Assembly (NCBI RefSeq): GCF_007744675.1 | Contig: NZ_CP036269.1 | Location: forward strand, 1,007,501-1,071,500 | DNA length: 64,000 nucleotides | DNA from: Gimesia alba | Lineage (GTDB): Bacteria > Planctomycetota > Planctomycetia > Planctomycetales > Planctomycetaceae | Direction of reading: 5' to 3' | Part shown: positions 36,962-45,079 of the stretch, piece by piece | Position numbering within the stretch: position 1 is the stretch's first letter | Layout: every line of letters starts with the position of its first letter | Notes under the pieces: generated by a model | The model's database searches: none | The model's input: only the letters and a program-made list of their open reading frames with translations | What the model was told of the DNA's origin: nothing | Translations under genes and position numbers: made by a program

Positions 36962-37081
36962 TCAGTTTCATTGACTCGTTCATTGCAAGTCACTGTCGAT
37001 GAGAGGCACGCTGGGGAAAGAACTGTGAGTGCAGATGCACCAACATGGTTCTATTATGAAAAGGAACAAAGGAACGAAGAC

Positions 37082-37171
37082 ATGTCAGAGGAATTCAGTG
37101 TCGAAGGAGGTGTTCCAGAAGAAGCCGATCTGATTGGTTATTTGAGAAAGGCGCTGGTTCCCGGGGCGTAG
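37082..37171 (+). pseudogene. 29-codon ORF, possible remnant of a B-type gene
   Basis: ATG at 37082 with AAAGGA eight bases upstream codes for 29 residues, MSEEFSVEGG to LRKALVPGA. The end resembles the C-termini of B1 (SLKKVLAP) and B2 (SIKEELISPS), so it could be a B-type gene with its middle lost; the resemblance is short and may be chance. The surrounding 436 bases (36962-37397) hold no other gene; an AGAGGCAC motif like the array leaders lies at 37001-37010. Confidence 0.25.
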
Positions 37172-37397
37172 GAATTGCTCCGACACTTGTATATCAATTG
37201 GGAAATGGCGGCTATTTTTCCGTAAATTCCGGCTTCTGGAATCAAAAATCTGAATTTCTTTACACTGAATCGCGTTCGGGCCGGGGGCTCAGCTTGACGC
37301 GTAAATTCAGGGGCAATATACTCGCGCGATGGACTTATTTATCTCGTTGTGAGAGAATGAGTTTCGGACTATTTCATATTTACTGCGAGAGACTCTC

Positions 37398-38363
37398 ATG
37401 AAGAGCGAACATAGACACGATCTGCAAACCAACGACCTCGGGAAACTGATAGTTCAGGCTGAGCCCTATTTGGAAAAATATGGCGTGAAAGCGATCGTGG
37501 CAGCCGGCGTTATTTTTGTTGTCGTGCTGGGCTATTTCGCCTGGTCTTCCTCGCGAACGGACCAGGAAGCAGAAGGCTGGACCCGTTTAGCCGCCAGTAC
37601 ATCCACTGAGGATTTTGAAACCGTTTCCGAAGAATTTTCCGGCACCAGTGTCGGGCAATGGGCGTTGATCCACGCAGCAGAAAGCCATCTACAATCCGGC
37701 ATTCGCAATTCGTTTACCGATCGCAGTGCCGGGGATCGTGCTCTGGGAGATGCGAAAGAACAATTCCAGCAACTGCTCGATTCCGCCAGCACCTTGCCGG
37801 AAATTCGCGAACGGGCTTTGTTTGGAATGGCACGCACAGAAGAATCCGTATCGGACGGCGATCTGAAAAATGCGATTGAACTCTATCAAAAACTGATCCA
37901 GGAGTATCCCGATTCCATCTTCCGGAAGTTGGCCGAGCAACGTGTGAAACCAGAGGAAGGGGAAAAAGTCGCCGCTCTGGACCAGGAAGAAACCAAGAAT
38001 TTTTACAAATGGTTCCATGCTCAGAATCCCAAACCCGGCGATCGTCAGCGACCCGGCTTTAATATGCCGATGCCTGGTGCAGCACCCGGCGGCACACCCA
38101 CGGGTTCAAGTGAAACACCCGGACTTCCGGCACTTCCCGGTCTCCCAAGTCTGCCCGGGCTTCCCGAGCCCATAACGTCTTCTCCTTTGACCGATGACAA
38201 CAAGACGGACGAAACGAAACCAGGCGATGCCAAGCCAGAGGTCCCCGCGAAAGCAGATTCCAAACCAGTTGAAAAGCCAGCAACTCCAGAGGAGTCTGCC
38301 AAAAAAGCGGAAACACCCGCTGAAAAACCGAAGTCGGAACCAGCGACCGAAAAGAAACCATAA
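37398..38363 (+). CDS. YfgM-like TPR membrane protein
   Basis: 321 aa. A short cytoplasmic N-terminus, a membrane helix at about 32-50 (AIVAAGVIFVVVLGYFAW), then an extracytoplasmic domain typical of the YfgM/BamB-associated TPR_21 family (AEGWTRLAASTSTEDFETV, GQWALIHAAESHLQSG, AIELYQKLIQEYPDSIF). The C-terminal ~100 residues are a Pro/Gly- then Lys/Glu/Pro-rich tail. In other bacteria such proteins sit near the Sec translocon or outer-membrane assembly machinery. Its stop overlaps the start of the next gene by one base (TAATG), so it is the first gene of a coupled three-gene operon. Confidence 0.75.
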   Translation: MKSEHRHDLQTNDLGKLIVQAEPYLEKYGVKAIVAAGVIFVVVLGYFAWSSSRTDQEAEGWTRLAASTSTEDFETVSEEFSGTSVGQWALIHAAESHLQSGIRNSFTDRSAGDRALGDAKEQFQQLLDSASTLPEIRERALFGMARTEESVSDGDLKNAIELYQKLIQEYPDSIFRKLAEQRVKPEEGEKVAALDQEETKNFYKWFHAQNPKPGDRQRPGFNMPMPGAAPGGTPTGSSETPGLPALPGLPSLPGLPEPITSSPLTDDNKTDETKPGDAKPEVPAKADSKPVEKPATPEESAKKAETPAEKPKSEPATEKKP

Positions 38364-39388
38364 TGTCTGACGAACTTTCGTCACCTCCGGAGCTCTCCAG
38401 CGAACCGATTGAAATTACGGTCGAGGCACGCGCTCATGGCTGGCGGATCGACCACTACTTGTGTCGCCTGTATCCTAATTACACACGTGTGCTGTTTCAG
38501 AAAGCGATCAAGCAGGAAGCAGTACTCGTCAACGGTTTGCCAGTCAAAGCGGCGCGGCGGATGCGTGTAAACGATCGCGTTTCCGTGCGTTTGCCCGAGA
38601 TGCCCGACAATCAGCTGCCGCCCGAAGATATTCCGATCGACATTGTTTACGAAGACGACTGGGTTGCCGTCATCAATAAACCGTCCGATATGATCGTCCA
38701 TCCGGGAAAAGGAAATTACGCAGGCACATTGGCGGGTGCGCTGCAGCATCATTTCGATCAACTGAGTGATGTCGCCGGTCAGTATCGGCCCGGCATTGTG
38801 CATCGGCTCGATCGCAATACAAGTGGCATCATGGTCGTTGCCAAGGATAATCAGGTGCATGCGAAACTGAGCGCCCAGTTTGAAAAACGGGAAGTTCAGA
38901 AAGAATACCGGGCGATTGTCTGGGGCCGCATGGAATTCGATTCCGACTACATTGATACTTTCATGTGTGTGCATCCCCGGGCACGGGAAAAGATGATTGT
39001 CTGTGACGAGGGGGGCAACGCCCGCAATGCATTTACGTATTACGAAGTGATCGAGCGCTATAAGGCATTCACTTATGTGAAGCTCAAACCTCGTACCGGG
39101 CGCACGCATCAGCTACGGGTTCACATGCAGCATATTGGCCATTCGATTGTGGCTGACCGCGTCTACGGCGGCCGGATCGCATTAAAAATGAAAGACCTGA
39201 GTGTCGAGGCCGAAGCGGCAGCAGCGGAGCAGGAGAGTGATATTTTAATCGAGCGCCAGGCACTTCATGCGTATTGTTTGGAATTTAGTCATCCGCAGAG
39301 TGGAAAACCGATGAAATTTGAGGCACCATTACCGGAAGACATGGAAATGACACTGGCCGCGTTAGATCAATACCAGAAGGAAGAATGA
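38363..39388 (+). CDS. rluD: RluD-family 23S rRNA pseudouridine synthase
   Basis: 341 aa. N-terminal S4 RNA-binding domain (about 18-80: GWRIDHYLCRLYPNYTRVLF, VLVNGLPVKAARRMRVNDRV) and a RluA-type catalytic domain with the motif GIVHRLDRNTSGI; the catalytic Asp is Asp150. Also visible: VAVINKPSDMIVHPG and LKPRTGRTHQLRVHMQHIGH. It matches enzymes that modify helix 69 of 23S rRNA (RluD), although RluC- or generic RluA-type function cannot be excluded. The next gene starts within its stop codon (ATGA). Confidence 0.85.
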   Translation: MSDELSSPPELSSEPIEITVEARAHGWRIDHYLCRLYPNYTRVLFQKAIKQEAVLVNGLPVKAARRMRVNDRVSVRLPEMPDNQLPPEDIPIDIVYEDDWVAVINKPSDMIVHPGKGNYAGTLAGALQHHFDQLSDVAGQYRPGIVHRLDRNTSGIMVVAKDNQVHAKLSAQFEKREVQKEYRAIVWGRMEFDSDYIDTFMCVHPRAREKMIVCDEGGNARNAFTYYEVIERYKAFTYVKLKPRTGRTHQLRVHMQHIGHSIVADRVYGGRIALKMKDLSVEAEAAAAEQESDILIERQALHAYCLEFSHPQSGKPMKFEAPLPEDMEMTLAALDQYQKEE

Positions 39389-40263
39389 AGATGAAACTCG
39401 CTAAAGTTTTATTGTCCAACGGAGAACGTCATGTCGCCATCGTGGAAGAAAATGGCGTTCAGCTTCTGGATCTCAGTCAGGTCGACAACTGTCATCGCTT
39501 ATCAGATATTTTGTATGCTCCCGATCCGATCGGACTGGCAAAGTTTCTGATCGATACCGAACTGCCTCCGGTTCCCTTGAACCAGTTGGAATTTCTGGCC
39601 CCCATTGATCATCAAGAAGTCTGGGCTGCCGGCGTGACTTACAAACGGAGTCAGGTCGCCCGGATGGAAGAGTCCGAGACGGCCGCCTCTCACTACGATC
39701 AGGTTTATACGGCCGATCGCCCGGAGCTGTTTTTCAAAGCGACACCAAATCGAGTCTGTGGTCCAAATCAACCGGTGCGAGTGCGTTATGACAGCCAATG
39801 GTCGGTGCCGGAACCTGAGTTGGCGCTGATCGTCTCTCCCGATTTACGACTTGTTGGCTACACGGTTGGCAACGATATGTCGGCCCGTGACATCGAAGGC
39901 GAAAACCCGTTGTATCTGCCTCAGGCAAAATTCTACAAGGACTGCTGTGGTCTGGGCCCCTCTGTTCTGTTACATGAAAACCCGCTGGAACGGGAAGCAA
40001 CGAAAATCATTCTGACGATCGAACGCGGCGGCGAAGAAGTCTTCCAGGGAGAAACCTCTGTTGCCGAGATGGCCCGTGGGCTGGAAGATCTGATTAGCTG
40101 GTTAGGGAAAGAAAACGACTTCCCCAGCGGTGCGGTTTTATTAACGGGAACCGGCATTGTGCCCCCTGATGAATTCACACTCGAAGATCGCGATATCGTC
40201 TCGATCGAAATCAGCGGGATCGGCACCCTGATCAATCCGGTTGTGAAAGACGCCGCCCCGTAG
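39385..40263 (+). CDS. fumarylacetoacetate hydrolase family protein
   Basis: 292 aa. C-terminal FAH fold: ELFFKATPNRVCGP, VPEPELALIVSP (metal-ligand Glu pair), VGYTVGNDMSARDIEGEN, QAKFYKDCCGLGPS and ending AVLLTGTGIVPPDEFTLEDR. Members are Mg-dependent hydrolases, decarboxylases or dehydratases of acylpyruvates and sugar acids. The substrate is unknown; the N-terminal lobe resembles the 2-keto-3-deoxy-sugar-acid dehydratase type. Translationally coupled to the pseudouridine synthase gene, a functionally unrelated neighbour. Confidence 0.85.
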   Translation: MKMKLAKVLLSNGERHVAIVEENGVQLLDLSQVDNCHRLSDILYAPDPIGLAKFLIDTELPPVPLNQLEFLAPIDHQEVWAAGVTYKRSQVARMEESETAASHYDQVYTADRPELFFKATPNRVCGPNQPVRVRYDSQWSVPEPELALIVSPDLRLVGYTVGNDMSARDIEGENPLYLPQAKFYKDCCGLGPSVLLHENPLEREATKIILTIERGGEEVFQGETSVAEMARGLEDLISWLGKENDFPSGAVLLTGTGIVPPDEFTLEDRDIVSIEISGIGTLINPVVKDAAP

Positions 40264-40563
40264 GTAGCGTCTTTTAATTCGAACGCTCCTTACTAATGAA
40301 GCTTAACCGGGGCTAATGCCCTGCGGCTAATGGGCCTTTTCTGCGGTCATAGTCCAGTAAATAAGGGCGACATCACACTGTCGGCCAAGACATATTCTTT
40401 CATCGCTAACGCTGTCGACCTCAAAATCAGGATCGGAGTGATTAAAGAAATACTACCTAGTGGAGTGTCATTTTTAAATTTTGGGTTGATAGATATCACG
40501 AGAGTGCGACAACGGAGCACGTAAACAACACCCCCAACCCTCAATTCCTAGCCTGACAAAGCA
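40264..40563. other. 300-base intergenic region with dispersed repeat
   Basis: Between the end of the 37-40 kb operon and the convergent PfkB gene. No gene seen. It contains one copy of the dispersed palindromic element at 40305-40330. Confidence 0.6.
40305..40330 (+). repeat. dispersed semi-palindromic repeat, copy 1
   Basis: A 26-base sequence starting AACCGGGGCTAATGCCC and ending CTGCGGCTAA. The reverse complement of the segment at 56074-56099 is the same except for one base (AATGCC against AACGCC). Inner GGGC/GCCC can form a small hairpin and outer AACCG/CGGCT nearly pair. Likely a short intergenic repeat family of this genome. Confidence 0.75.
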
Positions 40564-41487
40564 CTAGTCGTCCATTGTTTTGATCGCGGGTGCTCTGGTT
40601 TGCAGGACTGCTTCGATTTCCGCCAGTGAAGGCAGTGCGTCCCGATTTCCCAGTCGTTCGCATTTCAGAGCCGCCGTCACACACGCGAATTGCAACACAC
40701 GCTGCGGAGGCCACTCTTCCAGAATGGCATAGAGCAAGGCGCCGCTGAAGACGTCGCCTGCGCCCGTTGTATCGAGCGACAGCACAGGCAGCGCCGCACA
40801 ATGCAGGCAGCCTGCTTCCGTAAACAGCCACGCCCCGCGCGTGCCATCGGTAATGGTGACGATCTCAGGCCCTTGTGCCAGCAATTCCCTACCGGCAGCG
40901 TGGACGTCGTCAGTATCTAGATATTCGGTGATGAAGCGACGGGGGCAATTCATCACATTCAGATAAGGAATCAGTTCCGGCATGCCCGGCTTTAATGAGC
41001 CCGTATCCAGAGAAACGAGCGCGCCGGCCTGCCGCGCCAATCGGGATGCCTGTAGACTCGTTTCCGGCGGCCAGCCATCCAGGTGCACGGCTCTGGTTTG
41101 TGAAAACAGTGTAGAGTCCAACTCAGAAGGCGGCAGCCAATGTTGAGGTCGATGGCAGGCGATTGTGCGGGTTCCCGCCTGTTCGTCAATCCAGACCTGC
41201 GCATACCCGGAGCGCGTTCCCGGCAACATGCGGCTGGCAGAGAGATCCAGGTTTTCCGCCGCGAGGTCTTCGGCAATCAGCGGGCCATATTGATCATCGC
41301 CCCAACTGCCGAGGAACGCGCACTGTTTTCCGAATCGCTTGAGTAGAACCTGTGCGGTGGGGACCGGCCCCCCGACTTGATAGGCGTCGCTGATGATATT
41401 AGTTTTTGTATCCTGATCCGGATGTTCTGCTAACACCACCAGATGATCTACGACCACTAAACCGACGCCGACAACATCATACTTCAT
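40564..41487 (-). CDS. PfkB-family carbohydrate/nucleoside kinase
   Basis: 307 aa. N-terminal VVGVGLVVVDHLV and GG at 39-40 (YQVGGPVPTAQVLLKRFG) are the substrate-binding side of ribokinase-like enzymes. The C-terminal PfkB signature LDTTGAGDVFSGALL (239-250) holds the catalytic Asp245. The substrate could be a sugar or a nucleoside; it cannot be decided from sequence alone. The next gene downstream on this strand would be at the convergent boundary, so it ends its transcript. It lies about 37 bases after the GNAT gene on the same strand, so the two may be one operon. Confidence 0.85.
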   Translation of the reverse strand: MKYDVVGVGLVVVDHLVVLAEHPDQDTKTNIISDAYQVGGPVPTAQVLLKRFGKQCAFLGSWGDDQYGPLIAEDLAAENLDLSASRMLPGTRSGYAQVWIDEQAGTRTIACHRPQHWLPPSELDSTLFSQTRAVHLDGWPPETSLQASRLARQAGALVSLDTGSLKPGMPELIPYLNVMNCPRRFITEYLDTDDVHAAGRELLAQGPEIVTITDGTRGAWLFTEAGCLHCAALPVLSLDTTGAGDVFSGALLYAILEEWPPQRVLQFACVTAALKCERLGNRDALPSLAEIEAVLQTRAPAIKTMDD

Positions 41488-41524
41488 AAACGGACTGCTT
41501 TATTTTTGAATTCTCATGGAACGG

Positions 41525-42001
41525 CTAAAGTTTCTTTTCCCAGAAGAGAGCCTGTCCCATTTCCGGGTCGAGTTCATAACCGGAAAATCCGAATTTGGCA
41601 TACGCGGCGCGGGCACGCTCATTACCTTCCAGAACTTCCAGTGTGAGTTTACAACATCCGCGCGCTTTGGCAATGGTCTCGACGTGATCAAATAACTGCC
41701 GGGCGAGCCCCTGTCCTCGATAACCGGATGCGACAAACACATCATGAATATTGAACAACGGTTTGCAGGAGAATGTCGAAAATCCTTCAATACAAATCAC
41801 AAGCCCCACAGGCGTTTCATTTTCAAACGCCAGCACCGCAAAGGCATCCGGCCGCTGATGCAAGTTGACCGCTAGATTACGTTGCACGTCCTCCGGAAGT
41901 GGGAGTCCGCCCCCTTCAGGGCTGTTCGCATAACTGTTTAAGAGGAACACGACTGCGTTGGCATGTTCGGGATTGGTCAGATCTGCTTCGAAGATTTTCA
42001 T
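41525..42001 (-). CDS. GNAT family N-acetyltransferase
   Basis: 158 aa with the GNAT core: strand PVGLVICIEGFSTF, then IHDVFVASGYRGQGLARQLF, whose GYRGQGLA (93-100) is the acetyl-CoA pyrophosphate-binding motif A, and a motif B region RGCCKLTLEVLEGNERARAA with YAKFGFSGYE. Acceptor unknown. GAGGAAAAG upstream is the ribosome-binding site. Divergent from the HisA-like gene; the shared 175-base region contains a 20-bp perfect palindrome. Confidence 0.85.
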   Translation of the reverse strand: MKIFEADLTNPEHANAVVFLLNSYANSPEGGGLPLPEDVQRNLAVNLHQRPDAFAVLAFENETPVGLVICIEGFSTFSCKPLFNIHDVFVASGYRGQGLARQLFDHVETIAKARGCCKLTLEVLEGNERARAAYAKFGFSGYELDPEMGQALFWEKKL

Positions 42002-42102
42002 CAGGTTTTCTTTTCCTCGAGGAATCGGGTAATGTGGTCTGTCGAAGCCGTACTTTACTTTTTCAATTGGTCATTTTAATCAGTGCACTGGAAATAGGGG
42101 AG

Positions 42103-42122
42103 CCTCTCTTTCGAAAGAGAGG
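42103..42122. promoter_or_regulatory. 20-bp perfect palindrome between divergent genes
   Basis: CCTCTCTTTCGAAAGAGAGG reads the same on both strands. It sits between the divergent GNAT and HisA-like genes, with no T tract on either side, so it looks more like an operator or hairpin in a leader than a terminator. Confidence 0.45.
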
Positions 42123-42176
42123 GGCAAGCAGGAAATTTGTCAGATTTTAAATTGACAGGGGATCTCAAACGTAACG

Positions 42177-42920
42177 ATGAAAATTATTCCGGTTCTGGAC
42201 ATTCTCAATCAAAGTGTCGTGCGTGGCATCGCCGGTCAGCGCGACCTGTATCAGCCGATTCAGAGCCGTCTGACGCGTTCCAGTCAGCCCCTCGACATTG
42301 CCCGCGCGTTGCGCGATGAATTTGAATTGACTGAATTCTATGTCGCCGATCTGGATGCCATTCTGCATCAAAGGCAGAATCGGGATCTTTATGACCGTCT
42401 GCTACAGGAAGGGTTCACGTTCCTGCTCGATTGCGGCCTGCGGTCTGCCGATGATGCTGGGCCGCTGAGTTCGCTGGAAGGCATCTCCATCGTCGCCGGT
42501 CTGGAAACCATTAAGAGTCCTCCCGAGCTCAAGGCACTGGTGCAACAGTGGAGCGCAACACAGACGGTCTTCAGTCTCGATCTGAAACAGGGCGAGCCGC
42601 TCGTCAGTCCGTCGTCAGAGAATCTGTTTGCCAGTTTGAGTGACCCACTGGACATTGCTGAGCTCAGTTTAGAGCAGGGGGTCCAGCAGATGATTCTGCT
42701 TGACCTGGCGCAAGTCGGAACGGGAGCAGGGACTGGCACAGAAACACTCTGTCAAACATTACGCAGCCGTCATCCCGCACTGCGGCTGATTACAGGTGGT
42801 GGCATCAGTCAGCCCGCTGATCTCATCGCGCAGGCAGAACTCGGTGCGGACGGTGTCCTGGTCGCGTCTGCTTTGCACGATGGACGTATCGGGAGAGACG
42901 CAGTGCTCTCCCTTTTCTAG
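42177..42920 (+). CDS. HisA-related protein (COG1411-type)
   Basis: 247 aa, a TIM-barrel protein related to HisA/HisF. MKIIPVLDILNQSVVRG holds the first catalytic-position Asp; GQRDLYQPIQSRLTRSS then replaces the usual HisA phosphate-binding sequence. FYVADLDAI, LDCGLRSADDA, VFSLDLKQGEP and RLITGGGISQPADL follow. The form with RxxYxPIxS is found in archaea, methylotrophs and planctomycetes and is often discussed with tetrahydromethanopterin-linked C1 metabolism; that link is from general knowledge and is not shown by the neighbours here. Its TAG stop is the first part of the 94-bp dispersed repeat. Confidence 0.75.
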   Translation: MKIIPVLDILNQSVVRGIAGQRDLYQPIQSRLTRSSQPLDIARALRDEFELTEFYVADLDAILHQRQNRDLYDRLLQEGFTFLLDCGLRSADDAGPLSSLEGISIVAGLETIKSPPELKALVQQWSATQTVFSLDLKQGEPLVSPSSENLFASLSDPLDIAELSLEQGVQQMILLDLAQVGTGAGTGTETLCQTLRSRHPALRLITGGGISQPADLIAQAELGADGVLVASALHDGRIGRDAVLSLF

Positions 42921-43010
42921 ACTGTGTCCAGTTTTACTGTAGCGTCTCCAAGGTCATCTGGACCGAGTAAATTAGAATGAGACACGCTATGATAAAATGT
43001 GATGCGCTCT
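42917..43010 (+). repeat. 94-bp dispersed imperfect-hairpin repeat, copy 1
   Basis: Begins CTAGACTGTGTCC, which includes the stop codon of the HisA-like gene, and ends GTGATGCGCTCT. Copy 2 at 58693-58786 has the same length with about 12 differences in 94 bases. Within the element TTTTACTGTAGCGTCTC can pair with GAGACACGCTATGATAAAA, giving a long imperfect stem with a ~30-base loop. No ORF. It resembles a small non-autonomous mobile or REP-like element. Confidence 0.85.
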
Positions 43011-43018
43011 AGAGCAGG

Positions 43019-44932
43019 TTATTTCAGCAGATCGGGGAGTGCTTTTTTCAGATCGGAGACGGTCGCACTCCGATTGACGACCTTGCCCGATTTGTCGACG
43101 AGGAACATCGTCGGCAGTGAGATCACGCCGAAGTCACGTGCCGGGGCACTTTCCAGTCCGCCCTCTTCGTGAATCTGAGCCCAGGGAACTTTATGCTGTT
43201 TGATGTACGCTTCCGCCAGATCGGGAGTCGCATCGAGGTTGATTCCCAGTACGTCAAAACCCTGGCTGTGATATTTACTGTAAAGCTCCAGAATTTGCGG
43301 CAGATCTTCCGTGCAGGGTTTGCACCAGCTGGACCAGAAGATGACCAGCAGCGCTTTGCCACGATATTGCTTGGCGTCAATGCTGCCGCCGGTCAGTGAT
43401 GTTCCTGTCAATTCGAGTTCTTTGCCCGCCAGATTCATCCGTCGCAAAGCACCCGCACCGCGGGTTCCTGCTTCTGAGCTGGCATGGCTTTCGACCAGTT
43501 TCGTATACCATTTTTTGGATTCGGCTACTTTCCCGCTGAACTCCTGAGTGACCGCCAACTGCAGCATCGCTTCGGCGGAATCATCTGAGTTGGGGTACTT
43601 CTTAATGAAGTCTTCCAGCTGCGTCAGCCACCAGGTCTGCACATCGCGGAGTTTGTCGCTTTGCGTTGTCTGCAACTGCGAACTGTAATCCGCCAGCAGG
43701 GTGCGATAGGTGACATACGCGACCAGATCCTGATCCTGTGAGGTCTTCTGGACCTGATCCCGAATTTTCTGCAGCTGTTTCAGTCCGTCCTTGTATCCGA
43801 CCGTCTGGACGGCGGCTGCCAGTCCATCGACCATCTGTCGCGTCCACTGTGACCGTTCATCTTCATTTTTCGAAGAGGCAATCAGCTTTTCAATAATCAC
43901 CACCCGGTCGGCATTGTATTTGGCAATGGCCTGAGGACCTTTGTCCGGAGTCGGGCTGTTTTGATCGAGTTTCTGAAGATCATCCAGTAAGCCCTGCATT
44001 TCTTTGGAAAGTCCCACTGTTGAATTGGTTGGCAAAGTGGCGTTCCCCGCAACCGGCTGCATCAGGGTTCCCCCTTCGGTCACCTGCATCGATTCGCCTT
44101 CAATCGGCAAGGGAACCTGGGTCAGTCGCCAGACATCGCCGACGCGAATCAGCTCACCAAATTGAATCAGGCCGCTTTTGCCTTTGGTATCAACAATGGC
44201 CATCACATTCTCAAAAACGTGCAAATCTTTGTCGGTTTTGATGCTATCTGCGGGAATCAAGCCGGGCATAGCTCCGTCAAAGCGAACCCAGACTGTGTCC
44301 GGGGTGATCATTTTTGTTTTCGAAAGCATGGCAGGAATTTCCTGCGGTGCTCCCTTGGCCGATTCACGAATTTTATCTGCAAAGGGATTCTTGATGCCGG
44401 CATCTGCCACTTCATCTTCTGTGATCAAGAGCGACTGGAACAGCTTGGTATTGTTGTTGGCTAACGCGGCGATCGCGACTCGTGTAACCTCTTCTGCGGA
44501 GATCATTTTCCATTCATCAATCACGCCGTCTTCGTCTTTATCAATGCCCCAGCGCGTTCCCGCCAGATTCATCCAGCGTGAGCCATCGACTTTATTATTA
44601 AAGTTGGCATCGATATCCCGATAGACTTCCAGTCCACGATTGAAGTAACGCCATTGATCTACGACATTATCGCCATTGGTGTCGACGAAGCGTCTCAAGA
44701 CTTGACCATTCGGGCCATACACAATCCAGCCAGAACTGTTTTTGTTCTGCTCGACTTCGACCTTGCAGCGACTGTAATCCGACTTTTCCGGAATTTCAAT
44801 TTCGACGTCTTTCTGGATTGGCTTGAACGTCAACGCCAATTCGACAGACGGGGCATCAGCCGCCGGTAGCGAACGGGACAACAAAATGAGGGAAGCGAAT
44901 ACAGTTAAAAACGAGATTCGACCAATAGACAT
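43019..44932 (-). CDS. exported TlpA-like thioredoxin protein with EF-hand-like loops
   Basis: About 637 aa from the ATG at 44932 (GGAG upstream). Signal peptide ending LPAADA. Residues about 60-130 contain acidic calcium-loop-like motifs (DTNGDNVVDQW, DANFNNKVDG, DKDEDGVIDEW). A middle helical region of about 300 residues includes a TPR-like pair (DSAEAMLQLAVTQEFSGKVAE). The C-terminal ~120 residues form a TlpA/ResA thioredoxin domain with WCKPC (about 536-540) and the cis-Pro loop SLPTMFLVD. It is probably an extracytoplasmic thiol-disulfide oxidoreductase that helps reduce or fold exported proteins. Confidence 0.85.
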   Translation of the reverse strand: MSIGRISFLTVFASLILLSRSLPAADAPSVELALTFKPIQKDVEIEIPEKSDYSRCKVEVEQNKNSSGWIVYGPNGQVLRRFVDTNGDNVVDQWRYFNRGLEVYRDIDANFNNKVDGSRWMNLAGTRWGIDKDEDGVIDEWKMISAEEVTRVAIAALANNNTKLFQSLLITEDEVADAGIKNPFADKIRESAKGAPQEIPAMLSKTKMITPDTVWVRFDGAMPGLIPADSIKTDKDLHVFENVMAIVDTKGKSGLIQFGELIRVGDVWRLTQVPLPIEGESMQVTEGGTLMQPVAGNATLPTNSTVGLSKEMQGLLDDLQKLDQNSPTPDKGPQAIAKYNADRVVIIEKLIASSKNEDERSQWTRQMVDGLAAAVQTVGYKDGLKQLQKIRDQVQKTSQDQDLVAYVTYRTLLADYSSQLQTTQSDKLRDVQTWWLTQLEDFIKKYPNSDDSAEAMLQLAVTQEFSGKVAESKKWYTKLVESHASSEAGTRGAGALRRMNLAGKELELTGTSLTGGSIDAKQYRGKALLVIFWSSWCKPCTEDLPQILELYSKYHSQGFDVLGINLDATPDLAEAYIKQHKVPWAQIHEEGGLESAPARDFGVISLPTMFLVDKSGKVVNRSATVSDLKKALPDLLK

Positions 44933-45079
44933 ATCACGGGACTCCGATTCCGCTGGCACGCAAACTTTACAGAATAGACAAACAACAGTATCGGGATTTT
45001 AGTAGAAAACCCGTAACTTGGTCACCCTCAATTTTTCGGTTTCCTGGTAAACCCGCCTGTAATGCACCAAAGGGACGAT

